A DNA stretch of 64,000 bases from Mucilaginibacter tolerans (GTDB taxonomy: Bacteria; Bacteroidota; Bacteroidia; Sphingobacteriales; Sphingobacteriaceae), in the NCBI RefSeq assembly GCF_030519375.1, contig NZ_JAUMKB010000008.1, positions 62,001-126,000 on the forward strand, written 5' to 3'. Below are positions 35,959 through 44,592 of the stretch, in pieces (the first letter of the stretch is position 1; every line of letters begins with the position of its first letter). Both the position numbers and the translations under genes were made by a program. The notes under the pieces were generated by a model, which had not been told where the DNA came from, did not search any database, and was given only the letters and a program-made list of their open reading frames with translations.

Positions 35959-36075
35959 TGTAGGATGGTGAAATTTTTGGCAGACACACCTCCTTGTCGC
36001 GGTGGCGAAGAGTAATGGGAAACTCTCAGCAATGAGAATAACCACTTCGTGAAGGTTCGACTCCTTCTCCTACAG
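35959..36075 (+). tRNA. Atypical long-variable-arm tRNA, anticodon GUC, copy 2
   Basis: 117 bases, 84 bases after copy 1. Acceptor TGTAGGA (35959-35965) with TCCTACA (36068-36074), discriminator G. D arm identical to copy 1; anticodon arm CCTCC-TTGTCGC-GGTGG (35989-36005), anticodon GTC (35996-35998). The 45-base variable region (36006-36050) has the same three-helix plan, with compensatory changes: CGAAG/CTTCG, TGG/CCA, TCTCA-GCAA-TGAGA. T arm GAAGG-TTCGACT-CCTTC. Acceptor and variable-arm pairs differ from copy 1 yet remain paired, so structure is being kept. A terminator follows at 36107. Confidence 0.7.
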
Positions 36076-36106
36076 CCCTTCTCATAATTTAGGTTTATAA
36101 TTGGTT

Positions 36107-36144
36107 AGTAAAGACCCCTGCCCATCAGGGGCTTTACTGTTTTT
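36107..36144 (+). terminator. Rho-independent terminator of the tRNA-like pair
   Basis: AGTAAAG-A-CCCCTG (36107-36120), loop cccat, CAGGGG-CTTTACT (36126-36138), then GTTTTT. Thirteen base pairs with one bulge. Confidence 0.9.
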
Positions 36145-36248
36145 AGACGAGTTTGCATTGAGCCGTTGGCACCTTACAGTTAATGCAAATTGCGCACTGA
36201 CAACTGCCAACTGATTATTTATGCTATCTTTATAGAAATTAGCCGCGC

Positions 36249-36530
36249 ATGATCCTTTTTTCAAAACGAAATTTATTTTACGGCGATTACAAATGGACCC
36301 CCTACGTCCCGAATGATCCGCGTATAAATGGTAAGCCAGATGATACTCACTTTACCAGGGACGAAGGAAATGAGGTAATCTATCTTATTAATAAACTAAT
36401 GATAATTTGGGATTACCGTTTTTCAAACACGGGCAATAAAATGGAAAAACTGATCCACGATAAAATGCCTGCCGAGATCGATACCCAGGAAGCTGTGCAG
36501 GAATGGATTAAAGCCAACCTGAAATTCTGA
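36249..36530 (+). CDS. Hypothetical 93-aa protein
   Basis: 93 aa from the ATG at 36249. It is soluble, with aromatic residues near the start (NLFYGDYKWTPYVPNDPR), then a charged helix (EGNEVIYLINKLMIIWDYRF) and a C-terminal helix ending QEWIKANLKF. No signal peptide. It looks like a genuine conserved protein of the Bacteroidetes type, but I cannot name a family. It stands alone between the tRNA-like terminator and the GH97 gene. Confidence 0.65.
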   Translation: MILFSKRNLFYGDYKWTPYVPNDPRINGKPDDTHFTRDEGNEVIYLINKLMIIWDYRFSNTGNKMEKLIHDKMPAEIDTQEAVQEWIKANLKF

Positions 36531-36586
36531 TATTCGATATTATTTGATTTCAACCCGGTTACTGATGCCTGATAACCGGTTAACTT

Positions 36587-38551
36587 TCACTGCTTTTCGA
36601 ACCTCGCTGCCCATCCGCCACCGGAGGCCATAGAAATCTCAATATGATCTTTAGCAGTTACCGTTACTTCTTTGTGGATATAATCTGTTGCATCGCGATC
36701 GGCATTAACGCCGTCCTCAAATATTACTGCTTTGTATTTGCCTTCGCCGAGGAATGAAAGATCGATGTTAATCTTGCGGTCGTTCCAGTTGGTCATAGAG
36801 CCAGCGTACCAGGTGGAGCCTTTACGACGGGCGATGGTAACGTATTCGCCAACCCTGCCATCAACAGCCACAGTCTCATCAAAGGTTGTAGGTACCGCGG
36901 CAATAAAGTCAGTACTTTCTTTTTCCTTCATGTAGGCTGTCGGGTTATCCGAAAGCATTTGTAGCGGCGCTTCGAAAATGGTATACATTGCCAGTTGGTG
37001 GCTGCGTGTGCCCTGGCTCATCGGGTTGCTGTTGACTGGGCGGAAAGCCGATTTTGATGCGTTGCGCATAGCTCCGGGGGTGTAATCCATTGGTCCGGCA
37101 AGCATACGAATGAACGGAATGCTTACGTCGTAGCCGGGCTCGTTATCTGTCCCCCATTTCATGTTTTCCAAACCCTTTACGCCTTCGGCATTGATCACAT
37201 TCGGGAAAGTACGCTGAATGCCGCTTGGCTTATACATGCCATGGTAGTCAACCATCAAATGGTTCGTGGCCGCTTTTTGGGCCAGATCGTAGAGTGAAAT
37301 AACCACCTTCTGATCGTCACGGTCGATAAAGTCGATCTTAAACCCTTTTACACCCATTTTGGCAAATTTGGCAAATAGGCCATCTGCGTCACGGGTAATC
37401 GCGTACCAGGTCGACCATAATATCACGCCAACTTTTTTCTCTTTGCCATAATCTACTATTTGCTGGATGTCCAGCGTGGTTTTATTCAGATCGTAGTCAT
37501 CCGACCAACCTTCATCAATGATGATATATTCCAGTTTGTTTGCTGCGGCGAAGTCGATATAATACTTATAAGTCGGCACATTGATACCCGCTTTGAAATC
37601 AACATGGGTGACATTCCAGTCGTTCCACCAATCCCAGGCTACTTTACCCGGTTTTATCCATGATTCATCTACAACTCTTGAGGGCTCTGCCAAACGCTGT
37701 ACCATATCGTTATTAGCCAGCTGCTTGTCTTCGGTACTGATTATCACCACTCTCCATGGAAAGCTACGCACACCAGTTGATTTAGCAATATAATCAGCGC
37801 GGTCGTCCACCACGTAATTGATTCTTTTTACAGATTCTTTTGTAGGATATGGAGCAAAAACGCCCTGCAAATCATTCTTGCCATGCCCGGTAACGTACAT
37901 GCCCGGATAGTTTTGCAAATCCGCTTCCAGTATGGCGGCTTTTTTACCATCTCCCAGGTCAACCAGCACCGGAAGGAAAGCCGGTGTATCTTTCTTCATT
38001 TCAGATAGATTGATATGATCATAATGCGACTCAAAAGATGTAGTGAACTTATCATGATTACGATAATCATTTACAAAAGGTAAGAATGCTTTATCATCAT
38101 TTTTAAAATTGAAATTTGCCTCCTCGTTTTTAATGATAATATCACCTTTCCGGGTAGAAACGAAGCGGTAAGCAACCCCATCATTGTAAGCTCTGAATGC
38201 TAGCCCATAATCCCCTTTAAAAGTCAAAACCAATTGGTTAAAATGATCACGCACGATGTCTTTTTTGTAGATCGGCGTGTGTATCTCCTGGTTAACCGAT
38301 GTGTTTTTAGCTGATTTTACAATTGCGTTTTTACCAAAGTCACCGCCTTTTTCCAGCGACATGGAAATTTCCGACGGCGTTATTACTTCGGTCTGCTCAT
38401 GATTTACCGACCACTTGATAGTTTTATCAACCGACACAGTCAAGTCGATCTTGCCATCAGGCGATTTTACATGATATACTTTTTCGTTTTGTGCCAAAGT
38501 TGCTGTAAACGACAGCAAGAAGCAGAGGAAAAACAGGGCAACAGATTTCAT
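36587..38551 (-). CDS. Glycoside hydrolase family 97
   Basis: 654 aa with a signal peptide (1-20, ending TLAQ). N-terminal beta-sandwich (about 25-280), (beta/alpha)8 catalytic barrel (about 300-560; IIIDEGWSDDYDL, VILWSTW, GFKIDFIDRDDQ) and a C-terminal beta domain. GH97 acts on alpha-linked glucose or galactose. The Asp in GFKIDF, with a Glu in NAEGVKGLE, resembles the retaining alpha-galactosidase-type group rather than inverting SusB; this subgroup call is tentative. The product is probably periplasmic. It heads a three-glycosidase set on the minus strand with GH16 and GH5. Confidence 0.93.
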   Translation of the reverse strand: MKSVALFFLCFLLSFTATLAQNEKVYHVKSPDGKIDLTVSVDKTIKWSVNHEQTEVITPSEISMSLEKGGDFGKNAIVKSAKNTSVNQEIHTPIYKKDIVRDHFNQLVLTFKGDYGLAFRAYNDGVAYRFVSTRKGDIIIKNEEANFNFKNDDKAFLPFVNDYRNHDKFTTSFESHYDHINLSEMKKDTPAFLPVLVDLGDGKKAAILEADLQNYPGMYVTGHGKNDLQGVFAPYPTKESVKRINYVVDDRADYIAKSTGVRSFPWRVVIISTEDKQLANNDMVQRLAEPSRVVDESWIKPGKVAWDWWNDWNVTHVDFKAGINVPTYKYYIDFAAANKLEYIIIDEGWSDDYDLNKTTLDIQQIVDYGKEKKVGVILWSTWYAITRDADGLFAKFAKMGVKGFKIDFIDRDDQKVVISLYDLAQKAATNHLMVDYHGMYKPSGIQRTFPNVINAEGVKGLENMKWGTDNEPGYDVSIPFIRMLAGPMDYTPGAMRNASKSAFRPVNSNPMSQGTRSHQLAMYTIFEAPLQMLSDNPTAYMKEKESTDFIAAVPTTFDETVAVDGRVGEYVTIARRKGSTWYAGSMTNWNDRKINIDLSFLGEGKYKAVIFEDGVNADRDATDYIHKEVTVTAKDHIEISMASGGGWAARFEKQ

Positions 38552-38717
38552 CGGAGTGGTCTATAATAAGAAACGGTTTAAACTAAGCCGAAACTAAATA
38601 AAAACCGTCTAAATGACAATTTTGTTTTTTTATAGTCCGTAAGTCGGAAAGCCGGCATAAGTTCGAAAGTTTGGAGATTCACTTGCTTTCAGTCTTACTG
38701 TCTTCCGGACTTTATGA

Positions 38718-39575
38718 CTAGTTCGTCTGCTTATACACCCTTACATAGTCCACATACATAGTTGCGGGTAAAAGGCTTTCGTCAACTGCTGCATTAGGGA
38801 AATTTCCACCTAAAGCAAAGTTCAGCAGGATAAAGAATGGAAGATGAAAGGCGCCGGTACTGTTAATGTTGCTCTTAATGTTTCCTGTTTGATATAGCGT
38901 ATCGTCTATATACCACCTGATTGAATTTTGATCCCATTCAATCGCATAAAGGTGATAGTCGCCGGGAGAAGAAATGTTGATGGTGCTTCCATACGATACA
39001 TGCCCATTTACGTTCCAGTGCATAGTACCGTAAAAAGTATTGGTATTATTGACGTGTTCCATAATATCCATCTCACCGCATGAAGGCCAGGACACGGTTT
39101 GTATATTGGAACCAAGCATCCAAAAAGCGGGCCAAAAACCCATACCCAATGGTGTTTTGATACGGGCCTCTATGCGACCGTAAGTTGGAGCTTCTTTACC
39201 CTGGGTGGTCATGCGTGCCGAAGTATATGGTTCGCCACCAACGCTCTCTTTTTTTGCAGTTATCATCAGGTTACCGTTAGCAACCGTGGCATTTGCCGCC
39301 TGATAATACTCTTTTTCATTGTTGCCCCAGCCACCGCCACCTGTTTCAAATGCCCATTTAGAGGTGTCCACGGTGGTTCCATCAAATTCATCCGACCATA
39401 CTAGCGCGTAAACAGGTTTTACTGTTTTTGTCGTGTCAACCGGTATAGGGGGCGGGATTGTAGTCGTCAGGCCATTTTTCTTACTGCAAGACAAAAAAGT
39501 AAAAGGCAGAACAATAGCTATCAATTTGATACCACTTAATTTAAAGGCTGATTTCCTTTTGCAGGGCAATAGCAT
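38718..39575 (-). CDS. Glycoside hydrolase family 16 (beta-glucanase-like) lipoprotein
   Basis: 285 aa. Lipoprotein signal with TFLSC near residue 30, a Pro/Thr linker, then a GH16 jelly roll. Catalytic motif GEMDIMEH (ExDxxE; nucleophile and acid/base Glu) near residue 165, followed by GTMHWN and YAIEWDQNSIRWYIDD as in laminarinases/lichenases. It should cut beta-1,3 or mixed-linkage beta-glucan at the cell surface. The GH5 gene lies upstream on the same strand, so the two may act on one beta-glucan. Confidence 0.94.
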   Translation of the reverse strand: MLLPCKRKSAFKLSGIKLIAIVLPFTFLSCSKKNGLTTTIPPPIPVDTTKTVKPVYALVWSDEFDGTTVDTSKWAFETGGGGWGNNEKEYYQAANATVANGNLMITAKKESVGGEPYTSARMTTQGKEAPTYGRIEARIKTPLGMGFWPAFWMLGSNIQTVSWPSCGEMDIMEHVNNTNTFYGTMHWNVNGHVSYGSTINISSPGDYHLYAIEWDQNSIRWYIDDTLYQTGNIKSNINSTGAFHLPFFILLNFALGGNFPNAAVDESLLPATMYVDYVRVYKQTN

Positions 39576-39623
39576 ACATTCAACAGTTTAATATACGATG
39601 TATAAACAAATTGGTTTTCTGTT

Positions 39624-40853
39624 CTATTTTTTGCCTAAACCCAAGGCTTCGATATAACCCTTATTCGGCCTGCAATTTTCAAAGCGGCTGTTATTGATAA
39701 AATCATACAATGCCTTTTTGATCAGCTCACGGTCGGCAGGTGTGGCTTTGCGGATTTCTTCAAAACTTGACCGTGGCTTTTCAGTGTATTCAATGATTTT
39801 TTCGTATCCGGCAGGGACATCAAAAGTGACGAAGCCTGCAACATTATCCATCTTTTTATAAGGCCAGTAATGCCAGCCTATATTATTTTCTTCCAGCACA
39901 TTTTTGAAAGTGCCCACCCATTCGTCTTTATTTTCACCTGTTTCGCCGCAATAGATGGGAACGTTATATTTATCGCGGAAATCAATGTAATCCTGTATTA
40001 CCTGTTTAGTTGCATCGGTCCAGTATTTATGGAAAGTATATACTGCTTTTGAATCAAACGGAGCGCCAAATGCTTTGAAATTGCTATCCCATTGTGCGCC
40101 GCCCAATATCACCAGGTGATTTTTGTCCACAGTTCTGATCGCTACAGTAATTTTCTTATAAACCGGCTCCAGGTATGGATTTAGTTCGGTTGCATTAAAG
40201 TAGGTGGCAATGGGTTCATTCAGTAAATCGTAACCCATTACAATAGTTTCGTTCTTATAATGATCTGCAATGCGTTTCCAGATATCTGCCACCAATTGCT
40301 GGCTGGTTTCGCTCTTGAAAAGGAACGGATAGCCATAACCATCATCAATATTATCGCCTGTTTGGCCACCCGGTGCGCTGTGCATATCCAGTATCACATA
40401 AATACCTTCATGCTTGCACCATTCAATTACGCGATCAAGCAATTCAAAACCTCTGTCGGGATTGTTTTGCCCGAGATAATCCTCTTTGGTAAACAATCTG
40501 TAGCTGAATGGTATGCGGATTGAGTTGACCCCCAAAGTTTTGAGGTAGTGAATATCACCCTCTTCAATATAAGTATGCAGATATTTTTCCCAGAAAGCCC
40601 GGGTTTCATCGGGACCGATCAACTCTGTTATGGCGTCATTGATCAACCGGGGAGAGTTCACATTTTTGAACTTGAACATATAACCTTCGGGGATGAGCCA
40701 GTTGCCCAGGTTGGTACCATGCATCAGGAAGTTTTTGCCATCAGGGGTAACGATTGCCTTACCTTTTACAGCGATAAAACCTGTTTGGGCATGTAAATAT
40801 GGTGAGAAACAAAGCATCACCAATACGATGAGGCGCGCGACAGTCTTGTTCAT
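39624..40853 (-). CDS. Glycoside hydrolase family 5 (endoglucanase-like)
   Basis: 409 aa from the ATG at 40853, which starts a clean signal peptide (MNKTVARLIVLVMLC...LHA); an ATG at 40910 would add 19 residues before it. GH5 motifs: NSIRIPFSYRLF, acid/base Glu in DLLNEPIA, YTFHKYWTD and nucleophile Glu in YCGETGENKDEW. It resembles exo-/endo-beta-glucanases of the BglC type. It is the first gene of the GH5-GH16-GH97 series; 50-140 base spacers leave open whether they are one operon. Confidence 0.94.
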   Translation of the reverse strand: MNKTVARLIVLVMLCFSPYLHAQTGFIAVKGKAIVTPDGKNFLMHGTNLGNWLIPEGYMFKFKNVNSPRLINDAITELIGPDETRAFWEKYLHTYIEEGDIHYLKTLGVNSIRIPFSYRLFTKEDYLGQNNPDRGFELLDRVIEWCKHEGIYVILDMHSAPGGQTGDNIDDGYGYPFLFKSETSQQLVADIWKRIADHYKNETIVMGYDLLNEPIATYFNATELNPYLEPVYKKITVAIRTVDKNHLVILGGAQWDSNFKAFGAPFDSKAVYTFHKYWTDATKQVIQDYIDFRDKYNVPIYCGETGENKDEWVGTFKNVLEENNIGWHYWPYKKMDNVAGFVTFDVPAGYEKIIEYTEKPRSSFEEIRKATPADRELIKKALYDFINNSRFENCRPNKGYIEALGLGKK

Positions 40854-41062
40854 GATTGTTTTTAAAATCAATATGCCTGTTTTTACGCAGGCATATCTTG
40901 AGGATTGCAATTGGTTGATTAGTTGTTTGCAGATGCAATATAGTATTAATTTTACTTAGTGTACAAAATACATAGTAAAAAATATTTCTTTTTTGCCGAA
41001 ATGTTAATACAGGCTCGTATTTTTAACAAGAAATGAAATAATAATATCGTTTAATAAACCCT

Positions 41063-41812
41063 ATGAAAATAAAAGTCCCCATTATTTTTGCTCTATTTTT
41101 TCTTTTAAGTACCATAACATCATTTGCGCAGGAATTGAAAGTGGCGGTTGCGGCAAACTTGCAGGGAGTAATCAAAGTTTTAGGGAAAGACTTTAAGCAG
41201 AAGACGGGGATTGATATACAAGCTATTGTGGGCTCATCAGGCAATTTATCAACCCAGATAAAAAACGGTGCGCCGTTTGATTTGTTTCTTTCGGCAGATA
41301 TGGGTTTCCCGGAAAGTTTAGCTAAAGAAGGCTTTAGTACAAAGGAGCCTGATGTTTACGCCTATGGAAGCCTGATCATTTGCAGTACGCAAAATATCGG
41401 TTTTGAGAATTGGGAACGACTATTATTAAGTGGCCGCGTTAAGAAAATTGCGATTGCAAACCCAGCAATCGCGCCCTACGGCAAAGCCGCTGAAGAGTCG
41501 CTGAAATTAAAAGGGGTATTGGATGATATAAAATCAAAATTGGTGACCGGCGAAAGTATATCTCAGGTGAATACTTATATCACAACCGGAACTGTAGATG
41601 TCGGCTTTACAACACGGGCATTGGTGAAAGATGTGGAAGGTAAAACAACTATTTATTGGAAGGAGATCAATCCGAAAAGCTATAAACCTATAAAGCAGGG
41701 TATGATCATCCTGAAACAAGGTAAGGAAAGCGCTAATGCGCTCAAATTTTATGAATATATGCTAAGCCCTGCCGCTAAAAAGATATTGAAGGACTATGGG
41801 TATGGCGGGTAA
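41063..41812 (+). CDS. modA: Molybdate ABC transporter, substrate-binding protein
   Basis: 249 aa with a signal peptide (1-20, ending SFAQE). The mature start LKVAVAANLQGVIKVL, then VGSSGNLSTQIKNGAPFDLFLSAD, holds the oxyanion-binding Ser pair. It binds molybdate or tungstate in the periplasm and delivers it to ModB. The operon modA-modB-modC is complete here, but no molybdenum-cofactor genes or Moco riboswitch are evident upstream. Confidence 0.95.
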   Translation: MKIKVPIIFALFFLLSTITSFAQELKVAVAANLQGVIKVLGKDFKQKTGIDIQAIVGSSGNLSTQIKNGAPFDLFLSADMGFPESLAKEGFSTKEPDVYAYGSLIICSTQNIGFENWERLLLSGRVKKIAIANPAIAPYGKAAEESLKLKGVLDDIKSKLVTGESISQVNTYITTGTVDVGFTTRALVKDVEGKTTIYWKEINPKSYKPIKQGMIILKQGKESANALKFYEYMLSPAAKKILKDYGYGG

Positions 41813-41876
41813 TAAATAATTATAAAATATTTACAGATAGCGATGGTTTTATGATCATCGCTATTATTTTTAATAA

Positions 41877-42548
41877 ATGGATCTGACCCCGATATGGCTC
41901 ACGCTAAAATTAGCAGCAATCACCATGGTGATATTGCTCATCATTGGTTTGCCCTTGGCTTACTGGTTGTCAAAGGGAAGATCGATCGCAAAGATTATCA
42001 TTGAGGCCATTATTACTATGCCGCTGGTATTGCCTCCATCGGTGCTGGGGTTTTATCTGCTGATGGCATTCAGCCCGAAACAAGGTATCGGTGAATGGCT
42101 GCACAAGACATTCGATATTCAACTGGTTTTTTCTTTTAAGGGATTGGTATTGGCCTCCATAATTTACAGTATGCCATTTATGATCGGGCCGATAAAATCT
42201 GCTTTGCAGCAGTTGCCACTATCGCTTTCACAGGCTTCGTATACGCTGGGTAAATCGGAAAGGGAAACTTTTATAAAAATTTTACTGCCAAATATCCGCG
42301 CATCGGTACTAACAGCAGCCATCCTTACTTTTGCCCATACACTTGGCGAGTTCGGAGTAGTACTCATGATCGGGGGCAATATACCCGGTGTGACCAGGGT
42401 CGCATCCATTGCTGTGTATGATTCCGTGGAAATAATGGATTATCATGCCGCCAATATTTATTCACTGATCTTGTTCTGCATCACGTTTGCCATGGTCATA
42501 TCAGTATTCGTTTTCAATAAATATAAAGCCAAAAGCCCTTTAGAATGA
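41877..42548 (+). CDS. modB: Molybdate ABC transporter, permease
   Basis: 223 aa, five to six TM helices. TLGKSERETFIKILLPNI is the EAA-type ATPase-docking loop, and LGEFGVVLMIGGNIPGVTR is a ModB-typical stretch. The stop overlaps the modC start by four bases (ATGA), so the two are translationally coupled. Confidence 0.95.
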   Translation: MDLTPIWLTLKLAAITMVILLIIGLPLAYWLSKGRSIAKIIIEAIITMPLVLPPSVLGFYLLMAFSPKQGIGEWLHKTFDIQLVFSFKGLVLASIIYSMPFMIGPIKSALQQLPLSLSQASYTLGKSERETFIKILLPNIRASVLTAAILTFAHTLGEFGVVLMIGGNIPGVTRVASIAVYDSVEIMDYHAANIYSLILFCITFAMVISVFVFNKYKAKSPLE

Positions 42549-43168
42549 TCAGCATAGACATAGAGAAAAAGCTAAAGGCCTATCGCGGCGAACAGATACT
42601 GAAAATTTCGGCCCAGTTTGACAAGAGTAGTATTACCAAGATATATGGGCCGTCGGGTGCGGGAAAGTCTACTTTTTTAAGGATCATTGCCGGACTTGTT
42701 GAGCCTGAGCATGGTAAAATATCGGTTGATGATATGGTTTGGCTCGACACCTTATCAAAAATTTCTCTTTCTCCCCAAAAAAGAAAAGTGGGCTTGGTAT
42801 TTCAGAATTATGCGTTGTTCCCAAACATGACGGTACGACAACACCTGGAATATGTATCGGATGATACGCAATGGATCAATCGCTTACTTTTCATTGGCAA
42901 ACTGGAAACATTTACCTCGCATAAACCTGAATATCTCTCAGGTGGACAACAGCAACGTTTGGCTATTTTGCGAGCTATGGCGATAAAGCCAAAACTGATG
43001 CTAATGGATGAGCCATTTTCGGCACTTGACCCTAAAATGAAGTCGGAATTGATACCGGGGCTGAAATCGATATGGGATGAACTGGGAACTACAGTACTTA
43101 TTGTAAGTCATAATCCGCAGGAATTGGTGGGCTTAACGGCAACAGAGATGGAGATTAACCCCATATAA
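42545..43168 (+). CDS. modC: Molybdate ABC transporter, ATP-binding protein (short)
   Basis: 207 aa. Walker A GPSGAGKST, signature LSGGQQQR and Walker B LMLMDEPFSALD are all present, so it is a working ATPase. It ends right after the nucleotide-binding domain; the classical ModC C-terminal TOBE/Mop domain (about 130 residues) is missing. Such short forms are found in Bacteroidetes, so this may be normal rather than truncation. It therefore probably lacks the oxyanion trans-inhibition seen in longer ModC proteins. Confidence 0.92.
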   Translation: MISIDIEKKLKAYRGEQILKISAQFDKSSITKIYGPSGAGKSTFLRIIAGLVEPEHGKISVDDMVWLDTLSKISLSPQKRKVGLVFQNYALFPNMTVRQHLEYVSDDTQWINRLLFIGKLETFTSHKPEYLSGGQQQRLAILRAMAIKPKLMLMDEPFSALDPKMKSELIPGLKSIWDELGTTVLIVSHNPQELVGLTATEMEINPI

Positions 43169-43173
43169 AAAAA

Positions 43174-43236
43174 CGTAGAGACATGATGCGTCACGTCTCC
43201 CGGCATGCAAGAAGACGCAATGCATTACCTCTCTAC
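43174..43236. repeat. REP-like GTAGAGA inverted repeat
   Basis: gtagaga (43175-43181) and tctctac (43230-43236) bound a short unit with gatgcgtcacgtctc and gacgcaatgcattac inside. It lies between convergent modC and the phosphatase gene and may double as a terminator. Confidence 0.5.
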
Positions 43237-43670
43237 AACAAATGTTCTTTAATAAAATCCTTACAGCCCAATTCAATCAGTTCAAAAACAGGTTCAAACT
43301 GGCTGTCGTCATAATATGGATCGGGGACTTCCCTGTTGCCTAAGAGTAGTTTCACTTTAGCAGCCGATTCTTCATCAGGCGCCATATATAATACATCAGA
43401 TAGGTTGTACATATCCATCACCAGGATATGATCGAAATCGTTAAAATCATGTCTTCTGAATTGTCGGCAAACCTGCTTGCTGATATCAATGCCATGATTA
43501 CGAGCAGTACGAACCGAACGCCTGTCAGGCCCTTCGCCCACGTGCCAGCTGCCTGTGCCGGCAGAATCGATCTGCCAGCCGAGTTCCTGCGCATCAGACA
43601 GATACTGCATGATCCCTTCGGCCAGTGGTGAGCGGCAAATATTGCCCAGGCAAACCATTAGTATTTTCAT
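43233..43670 (-). CDS. Low-molecular-weight protein tyrosine phosphatase
   Basis: 145 aa from the ATG at 43670 (MKILMVCLGNICRSPLAEG). The open frame continues to 43730, but the extra Thr-rich residues are repeat DNA. P-loop CLGNICRS has the CX5R nucleophile and Arg; the general acid is in DPYYDD. In Bacteroidetes it may act on protein phosphotyrosine, including exopolysaccharide kinases, or have a wider role; no kinase is nearby. Confidence 0.95.
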   Translation of the reverse strand: MKILMVCLGNICRSPLAEGIMQYLSDAQELGWQIDSAGTGSWHVGEGPDRRSVRTARNHGIDISKQVCRQFRRHDFNDFDHILVMDMYNLSDVLYMAPDEESAAKVKLLLGNREVPDPYYDDSQFEPVFELIELGCKDFIKEHLL

Positions 43671-43793
43671 ATTAGCTGTAGTGGTTGTAAAGTTTTTATT
43701 GGTTGTAGTGGTTAGGTCAGTTAAGGACATCCGTTTATAAGACTAATTCAACCCTAACAACTTTTACAACCACTCCAACTTCTTCGACCAACA

Positions 43794-44591
43794 TTAACCA
43801 AAAATTCCATTCAATACCCCCGCCAAACGAACCCCTGCTTTCAGCAATTGCTGGTTAACGGTGGCGATGTGTTCAAAATTGTATTTATATCCATTAAGTA
43901 CATCGCCCGTTTTTGTTTCGCTGTATAATTTATTGGCGATCTGGCCCGACTCAAATATCCATTGACTTATCGGCGCTTTTTGCCACTCTGCACGTTCAGT
44001 TGCAGTTGTATGGTTGATCATTGCTGTGTATTCAGTATAACTCAGTTGCTGAAAATCGATCAGTTGTGAATCCCATACTGAGTGCAAATTGGTTGGGTTG
44101 TTGAACCAGGTTACTTTGATATCGTTGCCACCTTTGTCTTCGGTATGGCCCACATGCAAAGGCTGATGCACATCCTCTACAATATGGATCAGCATGCGCA
44201 GATAAAGCAGCTTATTCTCTTTGCTCAGATCTTTCTTCTTCAACTCAGCGATCAGGAAATTAAGTTTGGTATAGGCATCTGTTTGGGTGTCTTTGTTTAA
44301 AAAATCCTGCAACTCAGGTAAAGTGTATTCTTTATCCAGGTCGACGTAGTGCCAAACAGAAAGATAATTATAGTTGGGATCTGATTTAATAAAATCGGCC
44401 CAGTTACTGCTAATGGCGATGCTTTCATTACCCAGGATGTTTTTTATGGCTGCATGGGCTTTAGCAGTTAAATAACTGTCGGCAATTTGTCCGGCTATAC
44501 GGTGCCCTTCGGTTCCCCATGCCATGGATTGCAGCGGCGCATAAAGGATTGCAGCACCGATGATCAGTTTTTTTAGGAAGCTCAGTTTCAT
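43794..44591 (-). CDS. S1/P1 nuclease family, secreted
   Basis: 265 aa with signal peptide (1-24, ending QSMA). The mature protein begins WGTEGHRIAGQIA: the N-terminal Trp and His are zinc ligands of this trinuclear-zinc nuclease. Further ligands are in LHVGHTEDKGGND and the HIVEDVHQPLH stretch. It degrades single-stranded DNA and RNA and has 3'-nucleotidase activity, so a phosphate- or nucleotide-scavenging role is likely. It ends two bases from the neighbouring lipoprotein gene upstream and is probably cotranscribed with it. Confidence 0.94.
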   Translation of the reverse strand: MKLSFLKKLIIGAAILYAPLQSMAWGTEGHRIAGQIADSYLTAKAHAAIKNILGNESIAISSNWADFIKSDPNYNYLSVWHYVDLDKEYTLPELQDFLNKDTQTDAYTKLNFLIAELKKKDLSKENKLLYLRMLIHIVEDVHQPLHVGHTEDKGGNDIKVTWFNNPTNLHSVWDSQLIDFQQLSYTEYTAMINHTTATERAEWQKAPISQWIFESGQIANKLYSETKTGDVLNGYKYNFEHIATVNQQLLKAGVRLAGVLNGIFG

Positions 44592-44592
44592 T

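Noticed and set aside
35762..36075. Ordinary tRNA-Leu pair
   Set aside because: The D arm is Leu-like, but no Leu anticodon can be placed in the seven-base loop, the discriminator is G rather than A, and the variable arm is far too long.
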